From Corynebacterium lowii (GTDB lineage Bacteria; Actinomycetota; Actinomycetes; Mycobacteriales; Mycobacteriaceae), in contig NZ_LKEV01000003.1 in NCBI RefSeq assembly GCF_001412085.1, positions 62,001 through 126,000 on the forward strand: 64,000 bases of DNA. The letters run 5' to 3'. Shown here in pieces: positions 1 through 7,264 of this stretch. A program made the translations under genes and the position numbers. The notes beneath the pieces were generated by a model that searched no databases, had not been told where the DNA came from, and saw only the letters and a program-made list of their open reading frames with translations. The number at the start of each line of letters is the position of its first letter. The first letter of the stretch is position 1.

Positions 1-243
1 AGGGGAGAGCTGATCTAAAGTAGCGCGCTGGGCGCTGCCATCTCCGCGTACCTGATAGCACACGCCATCAAGCACGATCATTTCACCATCGAGGGCATCA
101 AAGGTGCCTATTCCAAAATTGCCATGACCGAGGAGTTCCCCCACGGTCATTTCGCCATCGTAAATGCCGTCAAGCAGGGCGGTCATCAAAGAGTTTTGGA
201 AGATGGTGTGCCGTTGCGCGGGAAAATGTTTTTCCGTTCCCAT
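1..243 (-). CDS. budA: Alpha-acetolactate decarboxylase, N-terminal part (cut by window edge)
   Basis: The visible 81 codons start at ATG 241-243 and run off the left edge. The protein begins MGTEKHFPAQRH and contains LLDGIYDGEMTVGELL, HGNFGIGTFDALDGEM and DGVCYQVRGDG, the N-terminal pattern of alpha-acetolactate decarboxylase. That enzyme converts acetolactate to acetoin in the cytoplasm, an overflow route from pyruvate. An in-frame TGA lies just upstream of the ATG, so this is the only start available; no strong ribosome binding site is seen. The zinc-binding C-terminal half is outside the window, so an intact gene cannot be confirmed. Confidence 0.85.
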   Translation of the reverse strand, partial: MGTEKHFPAQRHTIFQNSLMTALLDGIYDGEMTVGELLGHGNFGIGTFDALDGEMIVLDGVCYQVRGDGSAQRATLDQLSP

Positions 244-297
244 GCCGCCCGAGGATAGTCACGCGCGAACCTTCCTGCACGGGCCTTAAAGAAAAGT

Positions 298-975
298 TTA
301 AGAAAGGCGTGTGACCAGCGTTGTTCCGGCTCCAAAGGGAAGATGAGAGATCACGGCTTTCTCTCCGAACGTGAGCAGATGCTCCTGTGCGGCGCGGGCT
401 GCGGCGGTGGCCTGATCCTTGCGGGAGGTATCGGCCACGGTGGCGTCCAGGAGGGCGTCGGCAAGCACCAGCGTGCCTCCGGGGACGAGAAGGGGCCAGG
501 TGGCGTCGATAACTGCGCGCAGTTCCACGGGCTCTACCTCCGCATAGACCAGCTGGTAGCTTTCCGGGGCCATGCGGGAAAGCACGTCGAGGGGGCGCGA
601 GGGCAAAAAGCGTCCCCTCGACGGAGCAAAGCCCGCGGCGCGGAAGGCCTCCTTAGCCTGGCGCTGGTGCTCGGCCTCGGGATCAATGCAGGTCACTGTG
701 CCCTGCTGAGGCATACCGCGCAGCAGATAAAGCCCCACCACCGCGAGGGCAGGGGTTAGCGCTATGGCCCCGGCGGACTTGGTGCTGCTACTGGCGGCGG
801 TAAGGGCGCTCAGCACCATTCCGGTGAGGTGATCGGGGGCGGTGAGCCCGTATTCCTCGGCATCGCGCCGCGCGGCGGCAATCGCCTTATCGACGCTCGC
901 TTGCGGTCCCTCCTCCTGGGTAGCAGGCAGGGAATTGATGTAATCACGCAGGGAATCGAAGGCTGTTTCAGTCAC
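298..975 (-). CDS. SAM-dependent O-methyltransferase (family adjacent to sigE)
   Basis: 225 aa. The middle reads like a class I SAM-binding fold: a hydrophobic strand and glycine turn (AVVGLYLLRGMPQQGTV), then TCIDPEAEHQRQAKEAF with the acidic residue that typically contacts the SAM ribose, and a later LVYAEVEP/GGTLVLADALL segment typical of O-methyltransferase family 3. The substrate is unknown. A methyltransferase of this type divergent from sigE is conserved in Corynebacterium and Mycobacterium. The start is GTG 973-975; a TACACT -10-like hexamer ends 8 nt upstream with no Shine-Dalgarno, so the mRNA may be leaderless. It lies on the same strand as budA, 54 nt away. Confidence 0.85.
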   Translation of the reverse strand: MTETAFDSLRDYINSLPATQEEGPQASVDKAIAAARRDAEEYGLTAPDHLTGMVLSALTAASSSTKSAGAIALTPALAVVGLYLLRGMPQQGTVTCIDPEAEHQRQAKEAFRAAGFAPSRGRFLPSRPLDVLSRMAPESYQLVYAEVEPVELRAVIDATWPLLVPGGTLVLADALLDATVADTSRKDQATAAARAAQEHLLTFGEKAVISHLPFGAGTTLVTRLS

Positions 976-1085
976 GGTTTCTTAGTGTAGGACGCAGAGG
1001 AGGGTGAGGGGGATAAAGGCACGCTCTGTGGCTCACAGAAATCTCTACGGGGCTTGTATGGTCTTTGGGAGAAGCGCTTGGCACA

Positions 1086-1739
1086 ATGGTCACCATGATG
1101 ACGCAAGGACGCGATGAGTCAGCCACGCTCAGCACCGACTATCAGGATGAATCCGAGGTACTGACGGGCACCGCCGCGTTCGATGCCGGCACCGGGGATA
1201 TGCCCTCCTGGGGCGAACTCGTGGCCGAGCACGCCGATAGCGTTTACCGCCTGGCCTATCGCCTCAGCGGTGACCAGCACGACGCCGAGGACCTCACCCA
1301 AGAGACCTTCATGCGCGTATTCCGCTCCCTCAAGCACTACCAGCCGGGAACCTTCCGCGGCTGGCTGCATCGCATCACCACCAACCTCTTCCTGGATATG
1401 GTGCGTCACCGCAACAAGATCCGCATGGAGGCCCTGCCGGAGGACTATGAGCGGGTACCGGGCACGGATATGACTCCAGAACAGGCCTACCACGTCAACC
1501 ACCTCAACCCCGTGCTCCAGGAGGCTCTGGATCAACTCGCTCCGGACTTCCGCGTGGCCGTGGTGCTCTGTGACGTGGTGGGAATGAGCTACGAAGAAAT
1601 AGCCGACACCCTGGGCGTGAAGATGGGTACTGTGCGTTCCCGTATTCACCGCGGACGTTCCCAACTGCGCGCCAGCCTGGAAAGCGCGGCCGAGGGCAGC
1701 GAGGACGCCCGCCTGCTCCTCCCCAGCGCCGGGCGCTAA
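1086..1739 (+). CDS. sigE: ECF RNA polymerase sigma factor SigE
   Basis: 217 aa from ATG 1086. Region 2 (about residues 40-110) contains [22 protein letters not shown] and a tryptophan-containing [16 protein letters not shown] segment. Region 4 (about 140-200) contains the helix-turn-helix [20 protein letters not shown]. This is an extracytoplasmic-function sigma factor that directs RNA polymerase to envelope-stress promoters. An in-frame TTG at 1065 would add seven residues. GGAG sits about 14 nt before ATG 1086, and further ATGs at 1095 and 1098 are possible, so the exact start is open. The next gene is its zinc anti-sigma partner, 29 nt downstream, which supports the identification. Confidence 0.95.
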   Translation: MVTMMTQGRDESATLSTDYQDESEVLTGTAAFDAGTGDMPSWGELVAEHADSVYRLAYRLSGDQHDAEDLTQETFMRVFRSLKHYQPGTFRGWLHRITTNLFLDMVRHRNKIRMEALPEDYERVPGTDMTPEQAYHVNHLNPVLQEALDQLAPDFRVAVVLCDVVGMSYEEIADTLGVKMGTVRSRIHRGRSQLRASLESAAEGSEDARLLLPSAGR

Positions 1740-1768
1740 CCGCGCATAAAGGAGTAGCGTGGGGCACC

Positions 1769-2182
1769 ATGAGCTTTGATACACACGAGCGGGGATACCC
1801 TGGGGGAGCTGCGCATAAGAAGCGCCGCCCCAAGGTATTTGCCTCCGTGGATCACCTCAATCCCGAGGTCGTAGCGGGTTTTGTCGATGGCGAATTATGC
1901 GCCACAGCTTTGCACAGGGCTCGCGTTCATCTGGTGCACTGCGGGGAATGCCGAGGCGAGGTGCACCGCCAGCGTTCCGCCGCTGAGGCCCTGCACCAGG
2001 CCAATTGGACCGCGGAGGTGCGCGCGCCCAGCGAATTGCTGAGCAAGCTGCACGATATTGCGAAGGGAGCCTGCGGGGCAGGGCCGGGGGCCGAAGCTGT
2101 GCCCACTCCGCGCCCCGAGACGATGCTCGATAAATTAGAAGTACTGGTACGAACCGTGCGTAAAAATACGGGTTTGCGCTGA
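1769..2182 (+). CDS. cseE: Zinc-binding anti-sigma factor of SigE
   Basis: 137 aa. It carries the ZAS-type motif H-x3-C-x2-C (HLVHCGEC, H54/C58/C61) that coordinates zinc and holds an ECF sigma factor inactive. There is no transmembrane helix, so it acts in the cytoplasm. A good AAAGGAG site precedes ATG 1769. Its position straight after sigE and before tatB matches the corynebacterial sigE-cseE arrangement. The C-terminal half is low in recognisable motifs. By family knowledge, stress leads to its release or degradation and frees SigE. Confidence 0.9.
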   Translation: MSFDTHERGYPGGAAHKKRRPKVFASVDHLNPEVVAGFVDGELCATALHRARVHLVHCGECRGEVHRQRSAAEALHQANWTAEVRAPSELLSKLHDIAKGACGAGPGAEAVPTPRPETMLDKLEVLVRTVRKNTGLR

Positions 2183-2198
2183 CATCTAAGGTTATATT

Positions 2199-2690
2199 GT
2201 GTTTTCAAGCATTGGATGGCCAGAGGTCTTTACGATATTCCTGCTGGGACTCATCGTGATCGGCCCCGAGCGAATGCCGGGGCTTATTCAAGATGTGCGA
2301 GCCGCGATTTACGCCGCACGCAAAGCCATTAACAATGCCAAGGCAGAACTCAATGGTGACCTGGGGGAGGAGTTCGAGGAGTTCCGCAAACCCATCTCCG
2401 AGGTGGCCAAATGGCAGCGGATGGGACCGCGCGCGGCGATCACCAAGGCGCTTTTTGATGGGGATGAGGAGTTCATGGATTCCTTTGACCCCAAGAAGAT
2501 CATGGCCAAGGACACCGCGGGGGAGGCGCATCGGCGCAAAAAGGAAGAACAGAAGGCTGCGGAGCCGCAGCCTTCTGTTCCCGCATCCCCCCGCACTAAC
2601 CAGCCTGCCCCGTCTGTGCAATCGACGGCCCCCACGGCTTCTGCCCCCGCTCCCAGCAGCGGGGAGTTCAACTGGGCCGATATTATGTGA
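2199..2690 (+). CDS. tatB: Sec-independent (Tat) translocase subunit TatB
   Basis: 163 aa from GTG 2199. The N-terminal membrane helix ([26 protein letters not shown]) is followed by an amphipathic helix and the conserved GPERMP hinge typical of TatB. A charged middle and a Pro/Ala/Ser-rich, probably disordered tail follow. TatB sits in the cytoplasmic membrane and, with TatC, receives folded proteins bearing twin-arginine signals. tatA and tatC are not in the window. It is 16 nt downstream of the anti-sigma gene, so it is probably transcribed with the sigE operon. Confidence 0.95.
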   Translation: MFSSIGWPEVFTIFLLGLIVIGPERMPGLIQDVRAAIYAARKAINNAKAELNGDLGEEFEEFRKPISEVAKWQRMGPRAAITKALFDGDEEFMDSFDPKKIMAKDTAGEAHRRKKEEQKAAEPQPSVPASPRTNQPAPSVQSTAPTASAPAPSSGEFNWADIM

Positions 2691-2706
2691 TCCCGCCTGC
2701 CGGGAT
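2690..2706. terminator. Small hairpin after tatB
   Basis: ATCCCG (2690-2695) pairs with CGGGAT (2701-2706) around a 5-nt loop, starting on the last base of the tatB stop codon. There is no T tract. It lies between the convergent tatB and mrp genes and may help termination, but the evidence is weak. Confidence 0.3.
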
Positions 2707-2842
2707 TGGCTTACGGCGTTATGCCCTTGCTACCGCGCCGGGTTGTGGCTTTGGGCCGCTTACCACCTCCGAGTTACCCGGCTGGGCTCACCTGCTGAAC
2801 CTGCTGAGCTTAAGAACGCGCTGAGCCTAAAAGCCTGCCGAG

Positions 2843-3976
2843 CTAGGAGCGGGTCACGCCCAGCCCCAGGGGGCGCCCCGCCAGGGATTGGCGGCGCACC
2901 GCCAACTTTTCCGCCAGCCCCGCGCAGGCTTGGGCGGCGGGGGAATCCGGCTCGCTGAGCACCACCGGGGTGCCCGTATCTCCGTGTACGCGCAGCGCCG
3001 GGTCCAGGGGAATCTGGCCGAGGAGCGGCACCTCCGCGCCAGTGAGCGTGCTGAGTCGTTCTGCCACCTGCTCGCCGCCACCGGAGCCAAAGACCTCCAT
3101 GACGGTGCCGTCGGGAAGCACCATCGCGGACATATTCTCAATCACGCCTGCTACGCGCTGGCGGGTCTGCTGGCTAATCGAGCCCGCGCGCTCCGCCACC
3201 TCGGCGGCGGCGGCCTGCGGGGTGGTCACGATGAGGAGTTCCGCATTGGGCACCAGTTGTGCCACGGAGATAGCCACGTCGCCGGTGCCGGGGGGAAGAT
3301 CAAGCAGCAGCACATCGAGGTCTCCCCAGAACACATCGCTGAGGAATTGTTGGATAGCGCGGTGCAGCATGGGGCCGCGCCACACTACCGGGGCATTGCC
3401 CTCCACGAACTGACCGATGGAGATGAACTTCACCCCGTGGGCAATGGGGGGAAGAATCATGTCCTCCTCCATCACTGTGGGGGGTTGATCGGAGCCCATG
3501 AGGTGCGGAACGGAGTGTCCATAAATATCGGCGTCCACGATGCCCACGCGCAGCCCACGGGCGGCCAGTGCGGTGGCCAGATTCACCGTGACGGAGGATT
3601 TACCCACTCCACCCTTGCCCGAGGCCACGGCGAAAACGCGGGTGGTGGAATCCGGCTGGGCAAAGGGGATTACCGGCTCGCTATGCGATCCACGCAGGGA
3701 GGCACGCAACTGGCGGCGTTGCTCATCGCTCATCACATCCGTGGTGACTTCCACGGAGTCCACGCCCGGCAATTCTGCGACGGCCGCCCGCGTATTGGTT
3801 TGCAGCGTATCGCGCATGGGGCAGCCCGCGATGGTGAGGTAAATCTCCACGGACACGGCAGAGCCCTCAATGGAAATGGACTTCACCATTCCTAGTTCCG
3901 TAATCGGCTTGCCTAGTTCTGGGTCCTCCACGCGCGAGAGGGCCTTGCGTACATCGGATTCGCTCAGGGTAGACAT
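2843..3976 (-). CDS. mrp: Mrp/ApbC family iron-sulfur carrier P-loop ATPase
   Basis: 377 aa. Residues 1-80 form a MIP18/DUF59-type domain (VEDPELGKPITELGMV). The deviant Walker A SGKGGVGKSS is at about 119-128, followed by DADIYGHSVPHLMG and a switch DLPPGTGD. This family binds and delivers Fe-S clusters in the cytoplasm. The CxxC that usually follows the ENMS motif is absent here: the text reads ENMSAMVLPDGTVMEVFG. As I recall, mycobacterial Mrp proteins also lack it. The gene is convergent with tatB and 20 nt downstream of the DUF1003 gene, probably the last gene of a three-gene minus-strand operon. Confidence 0.93.
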   Translation of the reverse strand: MSTLSESDVRKALSRVEDPELGKPITELGMVKSISIEGSAVSVEIYLTIAGCPMRDTLQTNTRAAVAELPGVDSVEVTTDVMSDEQRRQLRASLRGSHSEPVIPFAQPDSTTRVFAVASGKGGVGKSSVTVNLATALAARGLRVGIVDADIYGHSVPHLMGSDQPPTVMEEDMILPPIAHGVKFISIGQFVEGNAPVVWRGPMLHRAIQQFLSDVFWGDLDVLLLDLPPGTGDVAISVAQLVPNAELLIVTTPQAAAAEVAERAGSISQQTRQRVAGVIENMSAMVLPDGTVMEVFGSGGGEQVAERLSTLTGAEVPLLGQIPLDPALRVHGDTGTPVVLSEPDSPAAQACAGLAEKLAVRRQSLAGRPLGLGVTRS

Positions 3977-3996
3977 CGCGTATTATCTTACTCCCG

Positions 3997-4557
3997 CTAT
4001 GAGGAGCTGAGGTCACCCTGCGTGGGTTCGCGCAGATCCTCGGGGGAGTCCATCGCCTCGGCGGCGGCGTCGTCAAGCTTAGCCTCGATGCGCTCCAAGA
4101 GGGCGTGCACATCCTCTAGCTCATGGCGCAGATAGTCGCGGGAAACCATATCGCCTACGGCCAGGCGCACGCCCGCGAGTTCACGGGCCAGGAACTCCGT
4201 ATCCGCCTTGGTCTGCTCCGCGCGGCGACGATCATTATTGAGCGCCACCTTATCGCGGTCCTCCTGGCGGTTTTGAGCCAGCAGGATCAGGGGGGCGGCG
4301 TAGGCGGCCTGGGTGGAAAAGGCGAGGTTGAGCAGGATGAAGGGATATGCGTCCCAGTTCCACCAGAAGCCACCCACGTTGAGCGCAATCCACACAATCA
4401 CGATCACCGTTTGCCACATGAGGTACTTCCCTGTGCCAAAAAAGCGGGCAACCCTTTCCGCCAGGGCTCCCACGGCGTCATCATTGATATTGATGAGTTT
4501 GCGCTTGGAACCCGCCACCGGGGTATCGAGGAAGTGAGGGCGTTCGCGTTCAGCCAT
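3997..4557 (-). CDS. DUF1003 family membrane protein
   Basis: 186 aa. Two hydrophobic helices (about 48-66, MWQTVIVIVWIALNVGGFWW, and 70-95, FILLNLAFSTQAAYAAPLILL) flank the PFILLNLAFSTQAAY block typical of DUF1003. A charged QNRQEDRDKV stretch and a C-terminal coiled coil (LEDVHALLERIEAKLDDAAAEA) follow. The function of DUF1003 is not established. Its start overlaps the end of the MgtE-like gene by 8 nt, implying translational coupling, so a joint role in membrane or metal physiology is possible but unproven. Confidence 0.85.
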   Translation of the reverse strand: MAERERPHFLDTPVAGSKRKLININDDAVGALAERVARFFGTGKYLMWQTVIVIVWIALNVGGFWWNWDAYPFILLNLAFSTQAAYAAPLILLAQNRQEDRDKVALNNDRRRAEQTKADTEFLARELAGVRLAVGDMVSRDYLRHELEDVHALLERIEAKLDDAAAEAMDSPEDLREPTQGDLSSS

Positions 4558-5851
4558 GATTCTTCTCCTCCGTCAGCGGGGTATGGGGGCGCAGGCCGTG
4601 CTCGCGCCAGTTTTCCGGCAGCAGGTGATCGAGGAGGTCATCCACGGCCACGGCTCCCAGCAGGTGATTATCCTCGTCCACCACGGGGCCGCACACCAGG
4701 TTGTAGGTGGCAAAGTAGCGGGCGGCGGTTTCCTGGTCATCATCCGCGTAAAGAGGGGGAAGATCGGGGTCGAGAATGCCCGAGATCAGCGTGGAAGGGG
4801 GCTCGCGCAGGAGTTTTTGCAGGTGCACGCAGCCCAGATAACGGCCCGTGGGGGTGGCTGTAGGCGGGCGCACCACGAAGATAAGGGAGGCCAGCGAGGT
4901 GGGCAACTCTGGGTTGCGCGCCAGGGCCAGGGCCTCGGCCACCGTGGTCTGCGGGCTGAGAATCAGCGGCTCCGGGGTCATGAGCGCGCCCACCGTGTCC
5001 GGGGAGAAGCTCATCAGGCGGCGCACCGGGGCGGATTCCTCCGGGTCCATGAGTTCGAGCAGCACCTCGGCGGTGTTATCGGGCAGCTCTTGAAGGATGT
5101 CCGCGGCGTCGTCGGGATCCATCTCTTCGAGAACGTCGGCGGCGCGCTCAATGTCTAGGGTTTCGAGGAGTTCCGCCTGGTGATCCTCGGGCATTTCCTG
5201 GAGGATGTCGGCCAGGCGGTCGTCGCCAAGCTCATTAGCCAGCTGATTGCGCTGCGTGGCGGGCAGGGAGTGGAGGTAATTAGCTACGTCCGCCGGGCGC
5301 ATATCCTCAAAGGCGGCGATGGTATCGGCCAGGCTATTAGAAAGGCCCACGCCGGCGGCGCTGATACCGTGCACGTACTGCCAATCTACCGTGAAGAGTT
5401 CCCGCGAGCGGGCAAAGCGCTGGCGAGAACCGAAAACCGCCACGCGTGAGAGCACCCAATCCCGGGTGCGGCTGCGCTCTAGTTCCACGTCTGCGATCTC
5501 GACGGCGCGTCCGTGCAGGTGTTCCAGTTCGGGCTCGTCGGTATGCACCTTGGAGCCCACCAGATCGCCCATGATGGTCAATTCCCCGGTGCGGGGCTGG
5601 AAGGAACGGATGGAAACGGAACCCGTGACTAGGGTGATGTCGCCGGGCTCGATAGCCGCGATGCGCAGCATGGGCACAAAAATGCGCCGCTTATTGACCA
5701 ATTCCACAACGAGGCCGAGGGCACGGGAGGTGTGGCCCTCGGGGCGGATATTAACCACCACGTCGCGCACGCGACCGATGGTATCCATATCGGGGCCGCG
5801 CACTACCATGCCGGAGAGCCTGCCGGAATATACGCGGGTGACTGCACTCAT
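4550..5851 (-). CDS. Soluble MgtE-N plus CBS-domain protein
   Basis: 433 aa. An N-terminal PRC-barrel-like region (about 10-150) is followed by an MgtE intracellular N-domain (about 165-290) with leucine-rich superhelical repeats such as PADVANYLHSLPATQRNQL, ADVLEEMDPDDAADILQELP and EVLLELMDPEES. A paired CBS module (about 290-425; GALMTPEPLILSP, DNHLLGAVAVDDLLDHLLPENW) ends the protein. There is no hydrophobic channel domain, so it is the sensor half of an Mg2+ channel without the pore. It may sense Mg2+ or a nucleotide for a partner; that is inference. Start is ATG at 5849-5851. Confidence 0.85.
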   Translation of the reverse strand: MSAVTRVYSGRLSGMVVRGPDMDTIGRVRDVVVNIRPEGHTSRALGLVVELVNKRRIFVPMLRIAAIEPGDITLVTGSVSIRSFQPRTGELTIMGDLVGSKVHTDEPELEHLHGRAVEIADVELERSRTRDWVLSRVAVFGSRQRFARSRELFTVDWQYVHGISAAGVGLSNSLADTIAAFEDMRPADVANYLHSLPATQRNQLANELGDDRLADILQEMPEDHQAELLETLDIERAADVLEEMDPDDAADILQELPDNTAEVLLELMDPEESAPVRRLMSFSPDTVGALMTPEPLILSPQTTVAEALALARNPELPTSLASLIFVVRPPTATPTGRYLGCVHLQKLLREPPSTLISGILDPDLPPLYADDDQETAARYFATYNLVCGPVVDEDNHLLGAVAVDDLLDHLLPENWREHGLRPHTPLTEEKNHG

Positions 5852-5920
5852 GGATTCACAGTGTACAGCTCAATGGCATATGCAACGTGGCGACGGCCGT
5901 CGGTGATGAAGGCAGCAGGA

Positions 5921-5982
5921 AAGGGGAACCTTTGTTCCTACCGCGGCGTTACATCAGGGGTAAGAGATGAAAGGAACCCCTT
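5921..5982 (+). promoter_or_regulatory. Foldable 5' leader with two competing hairpins over the ribosome binding site
   Basis: AAGGGGAACCTTT (5921-5933) can pair with AAAGGAACCCCTT (5970-5982) as 6 bp, a 2x2 internal loop, then 5 bp. The right arm contains the AAAGGA Shine-Dalgarno and ends on the base before ATG 5983. A competing local hairpin, GGAAC (5925-5929) with GTTCC (5934-5938), uses the same left arm. The two folds exclude each other: one hides the ribosome binding site and the other frees it. Base pairing is read directly; regulation is inferred and requires a transcript starting upstream of 5921. Confidence 0.4.
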
Positions 5983-6495
5983 ATGACTACTCCCGTCAAT
6001 GGCAATAATCAGCCGCGCAATCCGCTTCTTCGGGAGCGCCCCTCCGGGTGGCCGGTGGGCAGTTTTGAAAATTACGCCCAGGCTCAGCGCGCGGTGGATA
6101 CCCTCTCCGATAACAACTTCCCGGTCAATAACCTCACCATCGTGGGCGTGGACCTCATGGAGGTGGAATCCGTGACTGGAAGGCTCACCTGGGGCCGCGT
6201 GCTCGGTGGCGGTGCGCTCTCTGGTGCCTGGATCGGTATTTTCATCGGCCTGCTCCTGGGAATCTTCGATGAAAACTTTGTAGCCCCCATCCTGACCGGC
6301 ATCATCATGGGTGCCTTCTTCGGCGTGGTCATGGCGGCGGTGCCCTATGCCATGACTCGCGGCCAGCGCGACTTCACTTCCGCCACGACCATCGTGGCGG
6401 GCCGCTATGACATTTTGTGCGAACCCAGCCTCGCCCCGCAGGCGCGCGACGCCATCGCTCAGATGAACCTGGGAACGGTACCCAACGCCGAGTAA
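5983..6495 (+). CDS. General stress protein 17M-like (YflT domain) membrane protein
   Basis: 170 aa. The N-terminal half resembles the general stress protein 17M/YflT domain (GWPVGSFENYAQAQRAVDTL, then LTIVGVDLMEVESVTGRLTW). Two glycine-rich membrane helices (about 75-97 and 104-125) and a soluble tail follow. The family is induced by stress in other Gram-positives but has no established biochemical activity. The start is fixed by AAAGGA seven nt before ATG 5983, which lies inside the leader stem described separately. The lipoprotein gene follows 10 nt downstream. Confidence 0.8.
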   Translation: MTTPVNGNNQPRNPLLRERPSGWPVGSFENYAQAQRAVDTLSDNNFPVNNLTIVGVDLMEVESVTGRLTWGRVLGGGALSGAWIGIFIGLLLGIFDENFVAPILTGIIMGAFFGVVMAAVPYAMTRGQRDFTSATTIVAGRYDILCEPSLAPQARDAIAQMNLGTVPNAE

Positions 6496-6505
6496 CATAT
6501 CCGGC

Positions 6506-7186
6506 ATGATTCGCCGCTGCTTTTCTGCCTGCCTGGCCGCGCTGATGAGCGCGGCCCTCGCTCTCAACGCCTGTTCCTCCGCGGAACCAGAAAACCCCGA
6601 TGCCCAGGAACAACAGCCCGTGGGAATGCGCATTGTGGCGGCCTCTAACTCCACGGAGCAGCAGGTGCTCGCCAATCTCTATCGGTTGGCGATGGCGGAA
6701 GAAAACGTGGCCTCCACCGTGGTGGTCAAGGACTTACCGGGGGATAATCGCCTGGAATGGCTCATGGACCCGGAGACGGACATGATCGTGGGGTGCACGG
6801 GGGAATTGCTCAGCCACTCCTCGCCCCGGCAGGCCGCGGAGCTCAGTGAGGAATTGAGCGGGGACGATAGCAACCCTAATTCCCAAGAAGGATTCCAGCG
6901 CACCTATGAAACGCTCATGGGAACGCTGAGCTATGAATACGGAGTGCCCGATCCCTCCCCGGCGCAGGGCTGCGCGGCGGAGGTGAGCGAGGGAGACGTG
7001 CTACCGCAGAATATTCTGCCCATATTCCGCAAACTGAGCGTGAATAGGGAAGCCCTCAAAGAAATGAATAGGCTTACCCGCCTGATTACCACGCACGATG
7101 TAGAAACGCTGATTGAAGAAGCCGAATCCTCCGGCGATATTCAAGAAACCGCGCAGGAGTGGTATCGGGATAACGCATCTATTTAG
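6506..7186 (+). CDS. Secreted lipoprotein, possible orphan substrate-binding protein
   Basis: 226 aa. A signal peptide (MIRRCFSACLAALMSAALAL) ends in a lipobox LNAC, with the lipid-bearing cysteine at residue 23. The mature part (VGMRIVAASNSTEQQVLANLYRLAMAEENV) resembles the first lobe of an OpuAC-type compatible-solute binding protein. It is shorter than usual (about 200 mature residues against 270-300) and no ABC permease or ATPase gene is adjacent. It probably sits on the outer face of the membrane. The ligand is unknown. It is likely co-transcribed with the stress protein gene 10 nt upstream and ends before a strong terminator. Confidence 0.75.
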   Translation: MIRRCFSACLAALMSAALALNACSSAEPENPDAQEQQPVGMRIVAASNSTEQQVLANLYRLAMAEENVASTVVVKDLPGDNRLEWLMDPETDMIVGCTGELLSHSSPRQAAELSEELSGDDSNPNSQEGFQRTYETLMGTLSYEYGVPDPSPAQGCAAEVSEGDVLPQNILPIFRKLSVNREALKEMNRLTRLITTHDVETLIEEAESSGDIQETAQEWYRDNASI

Positions 7187-7192
7187 ACTAAG

Positions 7193-7246
7193 AAAAAGGG
7201 GCGGGGCCAGTACACAAATTCTTGTAACTGGCCCCGCCCCTTTTTT
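7193..7246. terminator. Bidirectional intrinsic terminator
   Basis: GGGGCGGGGCCAGT (7198-7211) pairs perfectly with ACTGGCCCCGCCCC (7227-7240) around a 15-nt loop. It is preceded by A5 and followed by T6, so it reads as an intrinsic terminator on both strands, between the converging lipoprotein gene and odhA. Confidence 0.95.
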
Positions 7247-7264
7247 CTGGGGTGAGGTGGCGCG

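Noticed and set aside
2788..2840. CTGCTGAAC/GCTGAGC repeat array
   Set aside because: The copies are short, irregular and without flanking structure; probably chance in GC-rich intergenic DNA.
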